Position numbers and translations under genes: made by a program
Notes under the pieces: model-generated
Database searches by the model: none
Seen by the model: only the letters and a program-made list of their open reading frames with translations
What the model was told of the DNA's origin: nothing
From: Denticeps clupeoides
Taxonomy: Eukaryota; Chordata; Actinopteri; Clupeiformes; Denticipitidae
DNA: 64,000 bases
Direction: 5' to 3'
NCBI RefSeq assembly: GCF_900700375.1
Contig: NC_041716.1
Span: 22,649,815-22,713,814, forward strand
In this document: positions 34,142 through 49,100 of the stretch, piece after piece
Layout: each line of letters opens with the position of its first letter
Position numbering within the stretch: the stretch's first letter is position 1

Positions 34142-37100
34142 TCACAAATTGTCATTTGAAATGGACTGTTTATCGGCACCGGGTGTGGCCTTGGAGGTGC
34201 AGTCTGAGTAAGCATAAGTCAGTGGCAGCTCAGAATCAAATGGCCATTGGGAGCATGTGACAGGAAGTATCCTAGGATTCGAGCTGGTGGTACCAGAGCA
34301 CGCTGACAGAGGAGGGCCAGGCTTAGGTGGGCTGGTTGTTCTCTGAAGTAATGTCTCTCCCAGGGCTGGGTCCTTCAGGTGGTGGACACTGGTTGGCTCT
34401 TTGGCTTCAGGTGACTTGGGGACATTGGACTTAGCCACTTCCTCTCTTTCAGACAGATCAGGGTGGTAATGCTTCAGACGCACATGCCAGGCCAGGCTGC
34501 AGACAGCTGACACAGTTTTGAACTGGTGGATAACATTTCGTGGAATGAAGTAAATGTCATTATCACACAGCTGGACACGGGCATATCGGATACCTTCACG
34601 CCGTAGCTGGTTCAGCTTGGCATCGTCTACCCACTGCACACACTGAGGAGAACATAAAAAAATAGTCATAAAATGGAAATGGTCATAAAATAAAAAAACA
34701 TGAATGAGAAGGTGTGTCCAAACTTTTGGCCTGTACTGTATATTAGAAAAAGTGCAACAAATGTGAGGAATTATAATGTACTACGGAAATGATAAAAACC
34801 CATCACAAATTAGAGCAAACAAACATGATAAATCAAAATGTAAAGTGATTATATAAAAAACATTCAACCCAGAATTAGTTGTTCAGTGCAAAAAGGATCA
34901 GCAAATATTGATTTGAGACTCCTTTCAGAGAGAGCCCACCTCAATGCTTATTTCTAGTTGGACATCAATATGTCACACTGCACACTTCCAGACAACATGG
35001 AACGGTCTTTGGGCATACAAGTCGACTTCAGTGCACAGTGCCACACCTTCCGTGTTTGGTATGCAGCCAACTGTAACTGAGAGCTCACTCACAGGATGTA
35101 GTGCACATATTAAAGCTGCAAGATTTCGGGAAAATATGCAATATTGTTGTTGAATTTTGCGATTAATTTTATTATTATTAGCTATTTAAAAAAAAACTCA
35201 TTTATATATGTAATGATCATACTAAAATAAACAGGTAATATATATTCATCTGATCTAATTAAATCTAATTCAGGCTAAAAAGAAACAATATGTCAAGGAA
35301 GTTGCAAATATTTAGACTTCAAAACATTATAAATGACTTATAACCCTCAGCAGATATTCTGATTTCTGGATTGCTGTTACCAGGGACCTGCCAACACAAT
35401 ATGAATTGCTTTCAAAGATTACTTTTTATTTACATGTAACCATACACTCATCTAGAGTGTCTTTAAACAAGAGCATCTTTTAAACAAAATATTTCCTTGC
35501 CATGCCTGTTTTTTTATATATATAAAAATATTATTAAACAAAAATGAAATAAGAAAATACTATTAAACAAAGTGTACAGGCCTCAAATAAATTGGTATGT
35601 AGTGGAAATACAAACATATTGTCAACATTCACATAAATTAAAATTAATATTAACATGTAAACATTACATGGCCCATTACATAATTTAATGCTGCGTCCGA
35701 AATCGCATACTACTTGAGTAGGTACTACATTTGAATTAGATTTTTATATTTTACACTTGACCTGACCTCGGGGCGACGGCTTGTCACAAATAGTATATCG
35801 TATGCGATTTCGGAAGCAGCATAAATTTCATTTATTGCAACTCTTTGCGATACAGATATTGCGTATACTATTATCGTGATAATGATAATGATATATCGTG
35901 CAGCCCTAGCACACATGCATATAAAATGTTCAATAACCAACAATTTAACTCAATACATTGATTGCTTAGATCAACACAGTTACCGTCACCCAATCCAGTT
36001 ATTTGGATCATTATTTGATCAATATGTGATAAACATATCAGAATGGTGCATTAAGTTACATTTCTCCAGAGCAGTAGTTACAGGGACAGTCCCCCCCGGA
36101 GACACTCAGGGTTAAGTGTTTTGCTCATGGACACAATGAAAGTAAGTGGGATTTGAACTTGGCTCTTCTGGTTCATAGCAATTGTGTTACCCACTAGGCT
36201 ACTACCACCCATTCCCAACCTTTCCGCTTCCTTGGCTGCTAGGCTTCCACTGCTCCACTGTGCCAAGTCAGTATGGAGTGGTAGAAGCTTAATGGATACC
36301 ATACTCACCTCTTTACCAGACAACCGCAAGGTTGCAGATTCCATTTACATTTAATACTACTGTGTCTATTCTGAGAAATCATGCCATAGCAGCCACCACT
36401 GTATGTAATCTTTTGATTTTCACAGGGAAAGACTGCCTCATTTTTTGTATTTGAGTTATTAAAATGTCCTTTTACATTAAATCAAATTGTAACAATGGTG
36501 GTGTAGGAGATGTTGCTCCTACCTGAGACACGGGTGGCTCATACAGATCAAGCTGGAGCCGCTGAACCACATCACTGAAGTCTTCTGCCTGAAAACACAC
36601 CACGTCCTTGGTTACACGTGGCCTGTCACTCCTACCAGAAACAAACAGAAAAGATGATCAGAATGGTTGAAATCAAAATGATACTGCCCAATATCAATGG
36701 GAAAGTATCAAAGCACAACTGTTGCCTTGTGTATCTGCAAGCTGCATGTTGAATGTAGGGCTGGGCCATAACACGGTCGATGATGGTGAAAAATTCAGCT
36801 TGATCTCGCTGATCAGCTTTGGACATTTTTGGCATATTTTGTATGTGTATTCGACACGCAGCTGCCAGACATCGTAAGTTCCAGGAGTCTCACGCATATT
36901 GATAGCAACTCCCTGATGTTCGTAAATTAAATAAAATAACCTGGAAACTAAAGCAAGCAAAAGAGACTGTGCATCACACAGCCATGAAGAAATGCGAGAG
37001 AGACATGGAGAGAACCTGCTTTTGTATGGGTCACCAGAGCATCCTGATTGGCTTATTTTGTTAAGTAATGCATTCAGATTTCAGGCCCAAAGAATATAAA

Positions 37101-40100
37101 TATAAACCCCATTTCACCTCAGGTTGGGAATATGGAGCAATGCGCAGTACCACTTGATGTGGTTCAGTGCGTAAAGCTAGCAAGGAGAAAAATGGCTGGC
37201 CGAGGAAGCCCGAGATAGTCATGGTTTCACGTTGATAAAATGTTTGGTTTCAGCCAGGTAACATTTTTGGCCATATCGACCAGTTCTAGTTTCAAAATTA
37301 AAAGTTTTCAAATTCAAATTTTATTTGTCACATACACAGTCATACACGGTATGATATGCAGTGAACATAACACAATATAAAATATTATAAAATTCACACA
37401 CACTCACCATTCTCCAAACTGCACTGCCTTCAAGATCCCGACAGCAGCGGTACTCTGCCAATCAAAGCTCTGACCCACATGGTCCGCGTGTGCTCGGGTC
37501 CGGTCCTCAAACAGAACCTCACGTGGTTCACTTGTGCGGGGCAAGTAGTGAAGATTCTTAATTTCATTCATGGACCTAAAGTAATGTGAGAAAATGCATT
37601 CAATTAATAATAGGAACAGAAGCAAATCCTGAACAAAGAAAATCTTTAATATCACATGGTCCTAAGTATTCAGACCCTTTGCTCAGTATTTAGTAGAAGC
37701 ACCATATTAATCTAATCCAGCTATTTTGGGAAAGATGCAGCAAGTTTCTCACACCTGGATTTGGGGATCCTAGTAAGATTCCTCCTTGCAGATCTCTCAG
37801 GTTGGATGGTAAACGTTGGTGGACACCCATTTTAAGGTCTCTCCAGAGATGCTGAATTGGATTGAAGTCAGGGCTCTGGCTGGACCATTCAAGAACAGTC
37901 ATAGAGTTGTTGTGAAGCCACTTCTTCATTATTTTTAGCAGTGTGCTTAGGGTCATTGTCTTGTTGGAAGGTAAACCTTGGGTCCAGTCTGAGATCCTAA
38001 GCACTCTAGAGAAGGATTCCGTCCAGGGTGTCCCTGTACTTGGCCGCATTCATCTTTTCCTTGATGCAACCAGTTGTCCTGTCCCTGCGGCTGCAAAACA
38101 CCCCACAGCATGATGCTGCCACCACCATGCTTCACGGTTGGGGCTTTATTGGACAGCTGGTGAAAAGTGTCTGGTTTTCTCTACACATGCTTAGAATTAA
38201 GGTCAAAAAGTTCTATCTTGGTCTCATCACACCAGAGAATCTTATTTCTCACCATATTTGAGTCCTTCGGGTGTTTTTTAGCACACTCCATGCAGGCTTT
38301 AATGTGTCTTGTACTGAAGAGACGCTTCTGTCGGGCCACTCTGCCATAAAGCCCCAACTGGTGGGGAGCTACAGTCATGGTTGACTTTTTACAACTTTCT
38401 CCCCATCTCCTGACTGCATCTCTAGAGCTCAGCCACAGTGACCTTTGGGCTCTTCTTCCCATGGGCTCTTCTTCCTCCCAGTTTGGCCAGACAGCCAGCT
38501 CTACGAAGGGCTCTGGTCCTCCCAAACGTCTTTCATTTAAGGATTATGGAGGCCATTGTGGAACCTTTTTTGTAGCCTTGGCCAGATCTATGCATTGCCA
38601 CAACTCTGTCTCTGAGTTCTTCAGGCAGTTCCTTTGACCTCATTATTCTCATTTGCTCTGACCTGCATTGTGAGCTGTAAGGTCTTATATAGACAGGGGT
38701 GTGGCTTTCCTAATCAAGTCCAGTCAGTATAAACAGAGCTGGACTGAAACGAAGGTGTAGAACCATCTCAACGTTGATCAGAAGAAATGGACAGAACCTG
38801 AGTTAAATATATAAGCATCACAGCAAAGGGTCTGAATACTTAGGACCATGTGATATTCCAGTTTTTCTTTGTTAATAAATCAGTAAAATTCCCTAAATTC
38901 TGTGTTTTTCTGTCATTATGGGGTGCTTTTTGTACATCAATCAGGAAAAATGATTTTAGCAAATGGTTACAATATAACAAAAAAAAAAAAAAAAAGGGGG
39001 TCTGAATACTTTCAGACTCCACTGTATATAAATAACAATAAGATAACATAATGGACACTGTAAAGAGCAAAAATAATGATTTCAATAATGGTCAACATGG
39101 CCTAAAATAATTATGCTAGATGTTTAAGTTATAATACATATATTAATAATAATAATAATTATTATTATTATCTTGAAATTTTAGAAATAATTTAAAGATG
39201 TTAATATAGGAGGGATATATTGTGAGGACCTGCGTCGTTTGAATGGGGATTTGGGCATATCTGCTGTTGGCACCATCTGCTCTCCTGGTCGAACCCACAT
39301 GATAGGTCCGTCATCACTCTGGGACCTGCAGCTCAGCTTCAGGCTGGAGAGACTCCCCCATGGCAGAGTCAACTAGAGACACACCCCAAATGTGACATTG
39401 GTGATTTATATACACAACAAAACAGACAAGATTTTAATAGTCCCCAGTACGAGTCCTTAATTCACCAGACCGTCTGTGCTACGCAGCCAATTCCCCTTCT
39501 CACCTTCAAAAATGGTGACTCCTCTAGCATGTCCAAGAATTCTGGGAAATAATCCCCCACCTCCTCATCCACAGCACCTACTAAACTTATCTGCCGCATA
39601 GGACCAGCCCGGTATGTTCCTGAACAGTAGGTCCTGTTCACCTGCTCAAAAACACACAAAATGAACACCACATTTTCATGCACTCATGTATTATTGGCAG
39701 AGAATATAAAGATACATTTAAATAAAATGTAATTTTACATTAGTTAAATGCACGTCAGGCTATGAATTCTGTATTTCACACCACTTAAAAAGCACATCTT
39801 CAGTGATGTTTGAAAGTTTGTGAATCACACATTTTGCAAAAATATCAGTATAGTCTTATTTGGTACACATCTAAGCACCAATTTGTCATCTTAATGAATT
39901 AATACAACAGACAATATAAAACTTAGATATAAACAAAAATATTTGAAATTGAGTACAAAAATCATGTGAACCCTCTATTGCGTGTGGTACCTCTTTTAAC
40001 AGCAATTCCTCAAAATCATTTTCTGTAACCACCAATCACTTTGTTGCATCTGCTTTGGGAACATGTGACGTGCAGTGCATGTGGAAAGTATTTATAGCGC

Positions 40101-43100
40101 ATACATTTTGTTATGTTACAGCCTTATTACAAAATGGATACAATTCTTTATATTAAATTAACTTCTGCTCAAGACTTTGTTGATGCACCTTTGGCAACAA
40201 TGTGGCCAAAACGGTGGCCTGCATGTCTACATCAAGAACAGCTCTGTCTCTGTGCAGGTTTCAGCAGTCAGATGCAGACCATTCTACATACAGAGAGAGT
40301 TCACCGCTGTGATCATTATCGCGTCTACAGACAGACTAGCTGGAAGGCTTCTTCATTGTCGTGGGAGACTTCAACAATGCAAAACGCAAATCAGCACTGC
40401 CAACACTGACCTTGCGACACAAGCGGACAATATGCTAGGCCTTGTTAACACAAACATCCAGCGTGCATACAAGGCTACACTACTCCCCCACATCCCCAGC
40501 CTACAGACCCATCATCAAGCAGTTCAGACCAGAGGGTGGTAGTAGTCTAGTGGGTAACACACTCGCCTATGAACCAGAAGACCCGGGTTCGAATCCCACT
40601 TACTACCATTGTGTCCCTGAGCAAGACACTTAACCCTAAGTTGCTCCAGGGAGACTGTCCCTGTAACTACTGATTGTAAGTCGCTCTGGATAAGGGCGTC
40701 TGATAAATGCTGTAAATGTAAATGTAAATGTAACCAGAGCGGTGAGAATGTGGCCCCAGGGAGCCGTCTCTGCCGTCCAGGACTGTTTTGACTGCACAGA
40801 CTGGGAAATGTTTAGGGATGCAGCCACCTATGACCACTCTGACCTCAGTCACCTGCTACATCAGCAAGTGTGTTGAGGATGTCACAGTCTCAAAGTCTGC
40901 CATCACCCGACCAAACAACAAACCCTGGTTCTCTGCAAAGCTGCACAACCTGGTGAAAATCGGGGACTCTGCAAAGACAAGAGCCAGAGCCAACTTGTTA
41001 CTTAAGAAGGCAAAGCAAGCTTATGCAGAGAAAACAGCCACTTCACGTCTTCAAAGGACACACCGTGCATGTGCCAGGGTATCCAGACCATCATGTGCTA
41101 CAAGCCAACCCATCAAGACTGCAGCAATGACCCCTCCCTGCCAGATGAACCCATGGGACCAGACAACATACTGGGTCAGGTGGTGCAGGACTGTGCTGAG
41201 CAGCTTGCAGATATCTTGAACACATCACTGAGATCAGCCGTGATACCTGCATGCCTCAAAACCAGTAAGATCGTCCCAGTGCCTCAGAAGTCAACTGTGT
41301 CCTGCCTCAATGAATACCAGCCCATAACACTAACACCCATCATTATTTACATTTACAGCATTTATCAGACGCCCTTATCCAGAGCGACTTACAATCAGTA
41401 ATTACAGGGACAGTCTCCAGGGACAGCAACTTAAGGTTAAGTGTCTTGCTCAGGGACACAATGGTAGTAAGTGGGATTTGAACCCAGGTCTTCTGGTTCA
41501 CAGGCGAGTGTCTTACCCACTAGGCTACTACCACCATTATGAAGTGCTTGGAGAAGCTGGTACTGTGGCACATGAAGACCCAACTCCCAAAGGATCTGGA
41601 CACAATTCAGTTTGTTTACTGCTCGAATCGCTCCACAGATGATGGAATTTTCTTCCACCCTACATGCAATAAAAAATTATTTTTATGCCAGAATGCTGTT
41701 TATTGACTTCAGCTCAGCATTCAATACCATCATCCCTCAGAAGCTGTTAATGAAGTTAGACCTGCTGGGAATTAGCTCTGGAACTGGATCTTGGAGTTCA
41801 GACAGGCCTCAGTCTGTGTCTATAGGAAATAACCCCTCCAAGGTCCTCAGATTGAACACAGGTTCCCCACAAGGATGCTGCTCAGCCCACTGCTGTTCAC
41901 TCTGCTGACACACGACTGTGCTGCACAGTACAGTTCCAACCACATCATCAAGTTCGCAGATGACACAACGGTAGTCTGCTTACAGAGAGGAGATAAAACA
42001 TCTGGTGGAACAATCTGACTCTCAATGTCACCAAGACCAAAGAGATGGTTGTCAACTTCAGGAAGAAACCGACTGCCCCCACCCCACTGCACATCGATGG
42101 ATGAGATAGTCAGCATTGTGAAGTTCCTGGTTGTGCACATGACAGATGACCCCTCCTTGAGCCTCAACTCCACATCAACCACCACCAAGAAAGCCAATCA
42201 ATGACTGCACTTCCTCAGAAAACTGACAAAGGCCGGCCTCCCACCCTCACATCGTTCAACCGGGGACCACTGAGAGCGTTCTCTGCTGCTACATCACTGT
42301 CACTTGAACTTAATCTTGAACTTCCTTTGCACTGTAACTGCCCAATCGAGGCCCAGCCATAGCATTTCAGTTGGATTCAGGTTCAGACTCTGACGAAGAT
42401 AGAATGCAAATTTGCTTCAGCCACTGGCTTGAGGTTGTGTTCTAGAATTTCTTGATAAACCTCATAGTTTTCTTCATTATGTAGAGCTGCTCAGGTCCAG
42501 AAGAATGTCCACCTCTACTCATGCTGCCTCCTCTACAACGCAGTGCATCCAGAAAGCATGTGTATGATGATACAAGTTTGGTACACCTGTTTTTGGCCAG
42601 TTTTTCCCATTCTTCTTTGCAGAACTTCTCAATCAGTTTGGATGGTTTAGCATCAGAGCAAAGCCATTTCCCCATCTCTCCAGAAAGAGCACTCCTAAAA
42701 GGAGATGTCCTAAAGCCACTCCTTTGTCTTGAACATGTGCCTAGGCATATTGTCCTGTTGAAAGACGAGCATTCACCCCAGTCCAAAGTCCAGAGCACTC
42801 TGGAACAGGTTATCAAGGATGTTCGGTCATGATCTAGACAAACAAACCAGGAATAAGGCCGACACGGATGCCATAACTTGTTATAGTAGCGACTATTTTA
42901 ACTTCTTTAATACTAAAATTGTTAGGAATAGAGATAGGATTTGAAACATGACAAACAACTCTGTCAATATTTTTATGGAAAACAATATTCATATAGCAGA
43001 TCGCCGATTAGAACACTTCAGCCTCTTTAAAGAGGCTGAATTAATTTAACTAATATCATCATCAAATCAATGTACGTGTATATTAGATTGGCTTCCTACA

Positions 43101-46100
43101 AGTTTCCTTAAACAAGTAGCACCTGATGTCACTTAGCACCAGCAACGTGCCATGTTCCTTCAAGGTCGAAGTAATAAGACCCCTGATTAAAAAACCCAAC
43201 CTTGGTTGTAGCCCAGCAGCTGTGTGGGTACCTATCCAGCAACAACATTCAAGAAGGATTCTGGCTTCCATCTTAGGTCCATAGCTGTTTTCCTTATACA
43301 TGTTACCATGTTATTCATAATACAACATTAACTTTCACTGCTATGCCGACAACACACAGTCGTATGTATCCGCAATGCCAGATGAGAGGCAGCAGGTGAA
43401 CAGAATAGAAAATTGTCTGAAGGACATTAGACAGTGGATGCTCACTAACTTTCTTCTGTTAAACCCTGATAAGACACAAGTTCTTGTACGTAAGCTGTCT
43501 GACTACATCATAACTCTGGATAGCCTTTCTATCTCACCAAGAGTAAACTCCAGCTAGGTCAAAATGCCACATTTATCAGATGCCCATATCAAGAGGGACA
43601 GTTACAGGGACAGTCACCCTGGAGCAACTTAGGGTTAAGTGTCTTGCTCAGGGACACAATGGTAGTAAGTGGAATTTGAACCTGAGTCTTCTGTTTCAAA
43701 GGTGAGTATCTTACTCACTAGAGGGATCCTGGTGCCTGGCAATAAACAGCTGACCAATTGCATGCTCACTTTACCCTGGAAGGGTATCCTGGTCCCTCTC
43801 TGACTCACTCCTTCCCAAGGTTTCCTCCTTTGAGAAGGATGCCAAAGGAAGCTGTGGCCATGATGAGTCACATTAATTTAGTAGAAAAATGTGCATGTTA
43901 GCATGCATTCAAGTTCAAATGAGGAAATGCTGAAAATGTGGAGTGGATGCCGAAACAAGCATGTGTACGATTAAACCCCACATTCAGGGTGTGTGTCTGA
44001 CCCACCATGAAAAATTCTGTACAGGACAAAAGACCATAATCAGAGACTAAATGAAAGGGATTCAATGTGAACGAGTGAAGGGTGTCTCCCGAAGGCAAGA
44101 TCATTTACATTTACGGCATTTATCAGACGCCCTTATCCAGAGCGACTTACAATCAGTAGTTAAAGGGACAGTCCCCCCGGAACAATTTAGGGTTAAGTGT
44201 CTTGCTCAGGGACACAATGGTAGTAAGTGAGTAAGTTTTTGGGAATAGCACGCGACCTGTGGATGCCAAGCCATTGGTCTAACTGTGCGGAAATAAAAGC
44301 CCTTCGACCAGATTGTGCTCGACCCGTAGGTCATATTGAGCAGAGAGGCCAGGCCTTCGGCCTTCGTGGTTTTAGCGTTGTGGCCTTGAACTCAAGACCC
44401 CCGTTGATTGCACTGACATGTCCAATATGTCGGATCATGAGTCTTTTTTTCAGTAATGCAAGTTTGATTAAAATTACAAGCACGTTGTAGAACAAACGAA
44501 AACATTTAATGATTAAAACAAGGTTATCGTATTATTATATTATAGTTTCATTATAGACTCAAGAATACACTGCATCATTCCAGACATGGAAAACACCCGG
44601 ATATCTTTCATGTATTTTCAACCACACATTGCTTTCTTTTTCACTTTACTGTAATGAAAGAGCATCCAAAGATTGCTTTGTCATGTTCTCCATTCAATCT
44701 GCTACACAATCACAAGTAGTGATGGGTGTAGAATTCTGAGAAGTTGAAAAGAACCTAGTCCATTTTGGAATAATGTGGAAAAAGTTAGTACTTTCCACAT
44801 GCTCTGTATTTTGTCATAAATTTCATTGACAAAAACAACACTACTCTGTAGAGGATATGAGGACTACAACTGCAGCTGTGTTTAAGAATCTAATGCAGGA
44901 AACATTTGATTTTTCTAGGTTGGTTTGGACATGATCATGACCAATCCTTGGACCTGAGCACACCTGGGACATCATGGCTCCATCCACCAACCGGATGTCC
45001 AGGAGTTGGCGGATGCTTTAGTTCAGATTTGGGAGGAGACCCTCAGAAGAGCACCCGCCACCTCATCAGGAGCATGCCCAGGCGTTGTAGGAAGGTCATA
45101 CAGGAACATGGCGGCAACACATACTACTGAGATGTATGTAGCCTGTAGTCTGTTTGTCCACTTTAATTTTGAGTGCGACTCTAAATCCAGACCTCCATGA
45201 TTTGATCAATTTGATTTCTAGCGATAATATTTGTGTGATTTTGTTGTCAGTATTTAATAAGACTATTTCATTCATTCAGATGTAGGATGCCTTATTTTAG
45301 TGGCATGTATGAGCATGTATATTTAATCTTGCCTTTCTTGGTCAACAATATTAAACTACCAGCATTTACGGAGAATAGTTCATTCATGAACATAAAGTGC
45401 ATCCGGAAAGTATTCACAGCACACAAGTTTATCCTCATATTTTATGTGACAGCCTTATTCCAAAATTGATTAAATTCATCAGAATTCTATAATGACAACA
45501 TGAAAAAAAGTTTACTACGCTTTTGTTAAATGTATTAAAAATAAAAACAGACAATCACATAAGTATTCACAGCATTTGCCATTAAGCTCAAGATGTAGCT
45601 CAGGTGCCTCCTGTTTTCTCTGATCATCCTTGAGATGTTTCTGCAGATTAACTGGAGTCCACCTGTGGAAAAACAGTTGACTGGACATGAAAGACACACA
45701 CCTTCTATATAAGGTCCCACAGGTGACAGCTCATGTCAGAGTTCAAACCAAGCATGACGTCAAAGGAAAATTCTCTGGCCTGATGAGACAAAGATGAAAC
45801 TCTTTGGTGTGAATGCCAGGCATCTCATTTGGAGAGAGAGGCACGGCTCATCACCGAGTCAGTACCATCCCTACAGTGAAGCACGGTGAATCAAGCTGTT
45901 GGGATGTTTTCTGGCTGCAGTCAGGAAGGAAAGATGGCTGCAGCAATGTACGGAGACATCCTGGATGAAAACCTGCTCCAGACTGGGGCGACGGTTCATC
46001 TTTCAGCAGGACAACAACCCTAAGCACCCAGCCAAGATATCCAAGGAGTGGCTTCAGGACAACTCTGTGAATGTCCTTGAGTGGCCAAGCCAGAGCCCAG

Positions 46101-49100
46101 ACTTGAATCTGATTGAACATCTCTGGAGAGATCTTAAAATGGCTGTGAACCCTCCCTTCCCATCCAACCTGATGGAGCTTGAGAGCTGCTGCAAAGAGGA
46201 ATGGGCCAAACTGGCCAAGGATCGGTGGACCAAGCTTGTGGCATCATATTCAAAAAGACTTTAATTGCTACATCAACCAAGTATCGAGCAAAGGCTGTGA
46301 ATGCTTTTTTCATGTTGTCATTATGGGGTGATGTGTGTAGTATTCTGAGAAAAAGGTACATTTTGGAATAAGACTAACATAAAAAATGTGGAAAAAGTGA
46401 AGTTTCCGGATGCTCTGTATTTGGTCCTGAATTGCATTGACGAAAACAACAGTACTCTGTAGAGGCTACAGGAAGTACTGCAGCTGCGTTTAAGGATCCA
46501 ATGCAGGAAACTTCTAGTTTGTTTTGGACATCATCCTGACCATCTTGATATGATCGCAGACAAAAAGTTATCATAAGAAAGAAATTGCTCAGGAATGTTG
46601 GAAAAGCATTCCCATTGACAATCTTAAAGAGCTTTTATATTTCTGCAGAAATATGACCTAGAAGATAATCAGATGATTGGACATTCAATTAAACAGACAA
46701 AAATATTACAATAAATCGTTGTTATTTATTGTGGAAAACGTCTTACTGCAGCATCACTGTGGCCGAGTATTAAACATTTACTACATGTTATGTAATAGTC
46801 AGGAAAAAAGGCCCATACATGACATATGCCAAAACATCTGACTGGTAGATGGTTTTTCACAGGAGCTTCCTCAACAACGCATGGGAACTTTTTAGAGAAT
46901 AGTGGAGGATAAGCATTTGAGAGGGGATTTGGGGATGGTACAGTAGGGCCCACCTGAGAGTGGAATTTGGAGATGGTGGTCGTCTCAATGTCCTTCTTCC
47001 CCAACATCTCCACTTTGACGGGTGTGTTTGGGAAGCTGAATGCAAAGTAGTCCAGGAAGTCAGGCAGATATGCAGCTGCTCCGTGCACCACGGCAAGGGC
47101 ATAACGGGCTGCTCCTTCCGTACTTTCAGAAAATGCCAGTTCTAGAAAGTCATGTGCAAAGTTCTCCATGTCAGGTGGCCGTAGCAGTGAGAGTTCATCT
47201 GCAAATGCATGTAGAACCAGCCCACCGCCATTTGCCTGCTGCTCCTCATGAATGAGCTGACCAAAGCGTGGCCTGCGGTCCAGAAATTTGCCACGAATGG
47301 AGTGCTCCTGGTGTGACAAAAAGGGAATATGAATCCATACACGCATGCGGCATTCATCTGACAGGTGGCTAGGATAGCTTTGCTCCTCCTCCTTTAATGA
47401 GCCAGACAACTTTGGATCATCAGCACATGGGCCATAACCAGACCCAATGAGTCCTGAACAGTGTGTCTGAACCTCTTTACTGTGCATACACAGTCTCCTG
47501 GTCTTCTCCTCCTCTTGATGTTTTCTCTTCTTCTTCTTCTTCTTCAGCAGAAGGTATTTGTCTTCCAGATGGGTTTTTCCATTCTCATGACATGTTTCTG
47601 TTTGAGAAACAAATCAAACATAGAAGGGATAAGTAGGTACACTAAGTAGGGGTAGACTGAAAATAAGGGACATGGTCATGGTTGCCCTGCTCTCATAAGC
47701 AGGCAATTTAAGTGACAACAGGCAAGAGACTGGACCAATGATTTCATTAAAACCATGATTATAAAGAGAAAAAGTCATTTAAAGTGATAAAACAATCGGT
47801 GTGGTGTGATTAGGGTTGTCCACTGTGACTGCAGTCCACATTACATTTTACAATATGCATGTTTCTCTACAGTTGTTATTTTAGCACCTATTTAGTTACC
47901 CAACTCACAAAAATGTTTTAAACTAAATCTGTAATATTGGTTCAATCCAGTGCTTTATATGATTCTCAGATTTCTCTCTTCAGAAATCGGGACTTTGAAT
48001 ATAAAGAAACAGAAAAGTCTAATTGTTGATGATAAATATAAAAGTCTAATAAATTAGTTTCAATGATTTATTTATCTCCCTGCCAGAATACTTTACTTTT
48101 AAAGCAATTTCATACATACTATTCATGCAACACTGACATAAAATATCATTCCATGTCAAGTGTACAAATGCTTTGGCCGAATTTAGAGGAGGTGAACACT
48201 TCACAATAGTAAGTCCCAAATTTTAGGTCTTAACAAGAGAAAACATATCAGCTTAAGTTCCAAAAATCATAACAGTATATTCTACTAGACTGTCAACTAC
48301 TTTTTATAATGGATAATGACTAAATGAAGCATACAGGTTATTTGACAGTTTTCACCCTTCAGGTATAGTTTACCACGAATCACATGAAACATTTTGCTGT
48401 GTTTAAGCTATAAGCCATAAATTCGTGCCATTTTTTAGTATCTGAAATGTACAAGAACACCACTATTTCAAAAATCCATTTTGCAGAAAAAAGGAAGAAA
48501 AGCAGCACAAATTTAGGATGTGTTAAAAGCAGACATCTAACTTTTCTAAAACAGTGCATTTATGTTGCTGGATGGCGTCAGGTTTTTGCTGGAACCATTT
48601 TTAAACCTATTCAAGCCTCTGCATTTCAGATAAGCTGCTGGTGAAGAGTCGAAAAAGCACGAAATACTTTTCCAAATACGGCAAGAAAACTCGGCTCTAA
48701 ACAAGTCCATTCTATATTTCTTATGCCAGAACTATATAATATGAATAGGCTTTTCCTAGTGGGAAGTGTGTGAACCCTCTTTTTTCTTAGGGAGCAGTGT
48801 GGAATAAAAATAAAAAGCACAAATACCTTCCTGTTTTTTGCATGTTCCAGCCTCGGCGTTGTCGTGGTTTCTACTGAGACCGCTGGCCTTCGGTAGGGGA
48901 GTGAAGCTGAACAGGGAGGGAAGGACCGGGGGCGCCGCTTTCATCTTCCGGGGGAGCCAGTGCGGTGGTCCGTCCTTCCTGGTGTTCTGATGATGGTAAT
49001 GATGGTGATGAGGATGATTATGATGGTGGTTCTGATTGTGTCGATGCTGCACAAGCGTTTCGGTTCTGCTGGGGTCGCATGGCGGCAGCTGCGGCCGCTT

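Larger units (their letters stand above)
40195..42300 (+). mobile_element. LINE, Rex1/L2-type, broken and interrupted by two SINEs (rsbn1 intron 2)
   Basis: An endonuclease relic (GDFNNA-like near 40365), then a linker with NNKPW near 40915 and a Lys/Ala-rich run, then [11 protein letters not shown] at about 41700, TGSPQGC near 41865 and an ADDT block near 41960. SINEs at 40534-40733 and 41346-41536 split it. Many frame breaks are present, so it is long dead. Confidence 0.82.

Noticed and set aside
36753-37295. Element with TAGGGCTGGGCCATA start
   Set aside because: The start is a known kind of fish repeat terminus, but I could not find a convincing opposite end or body, so no feature was called.
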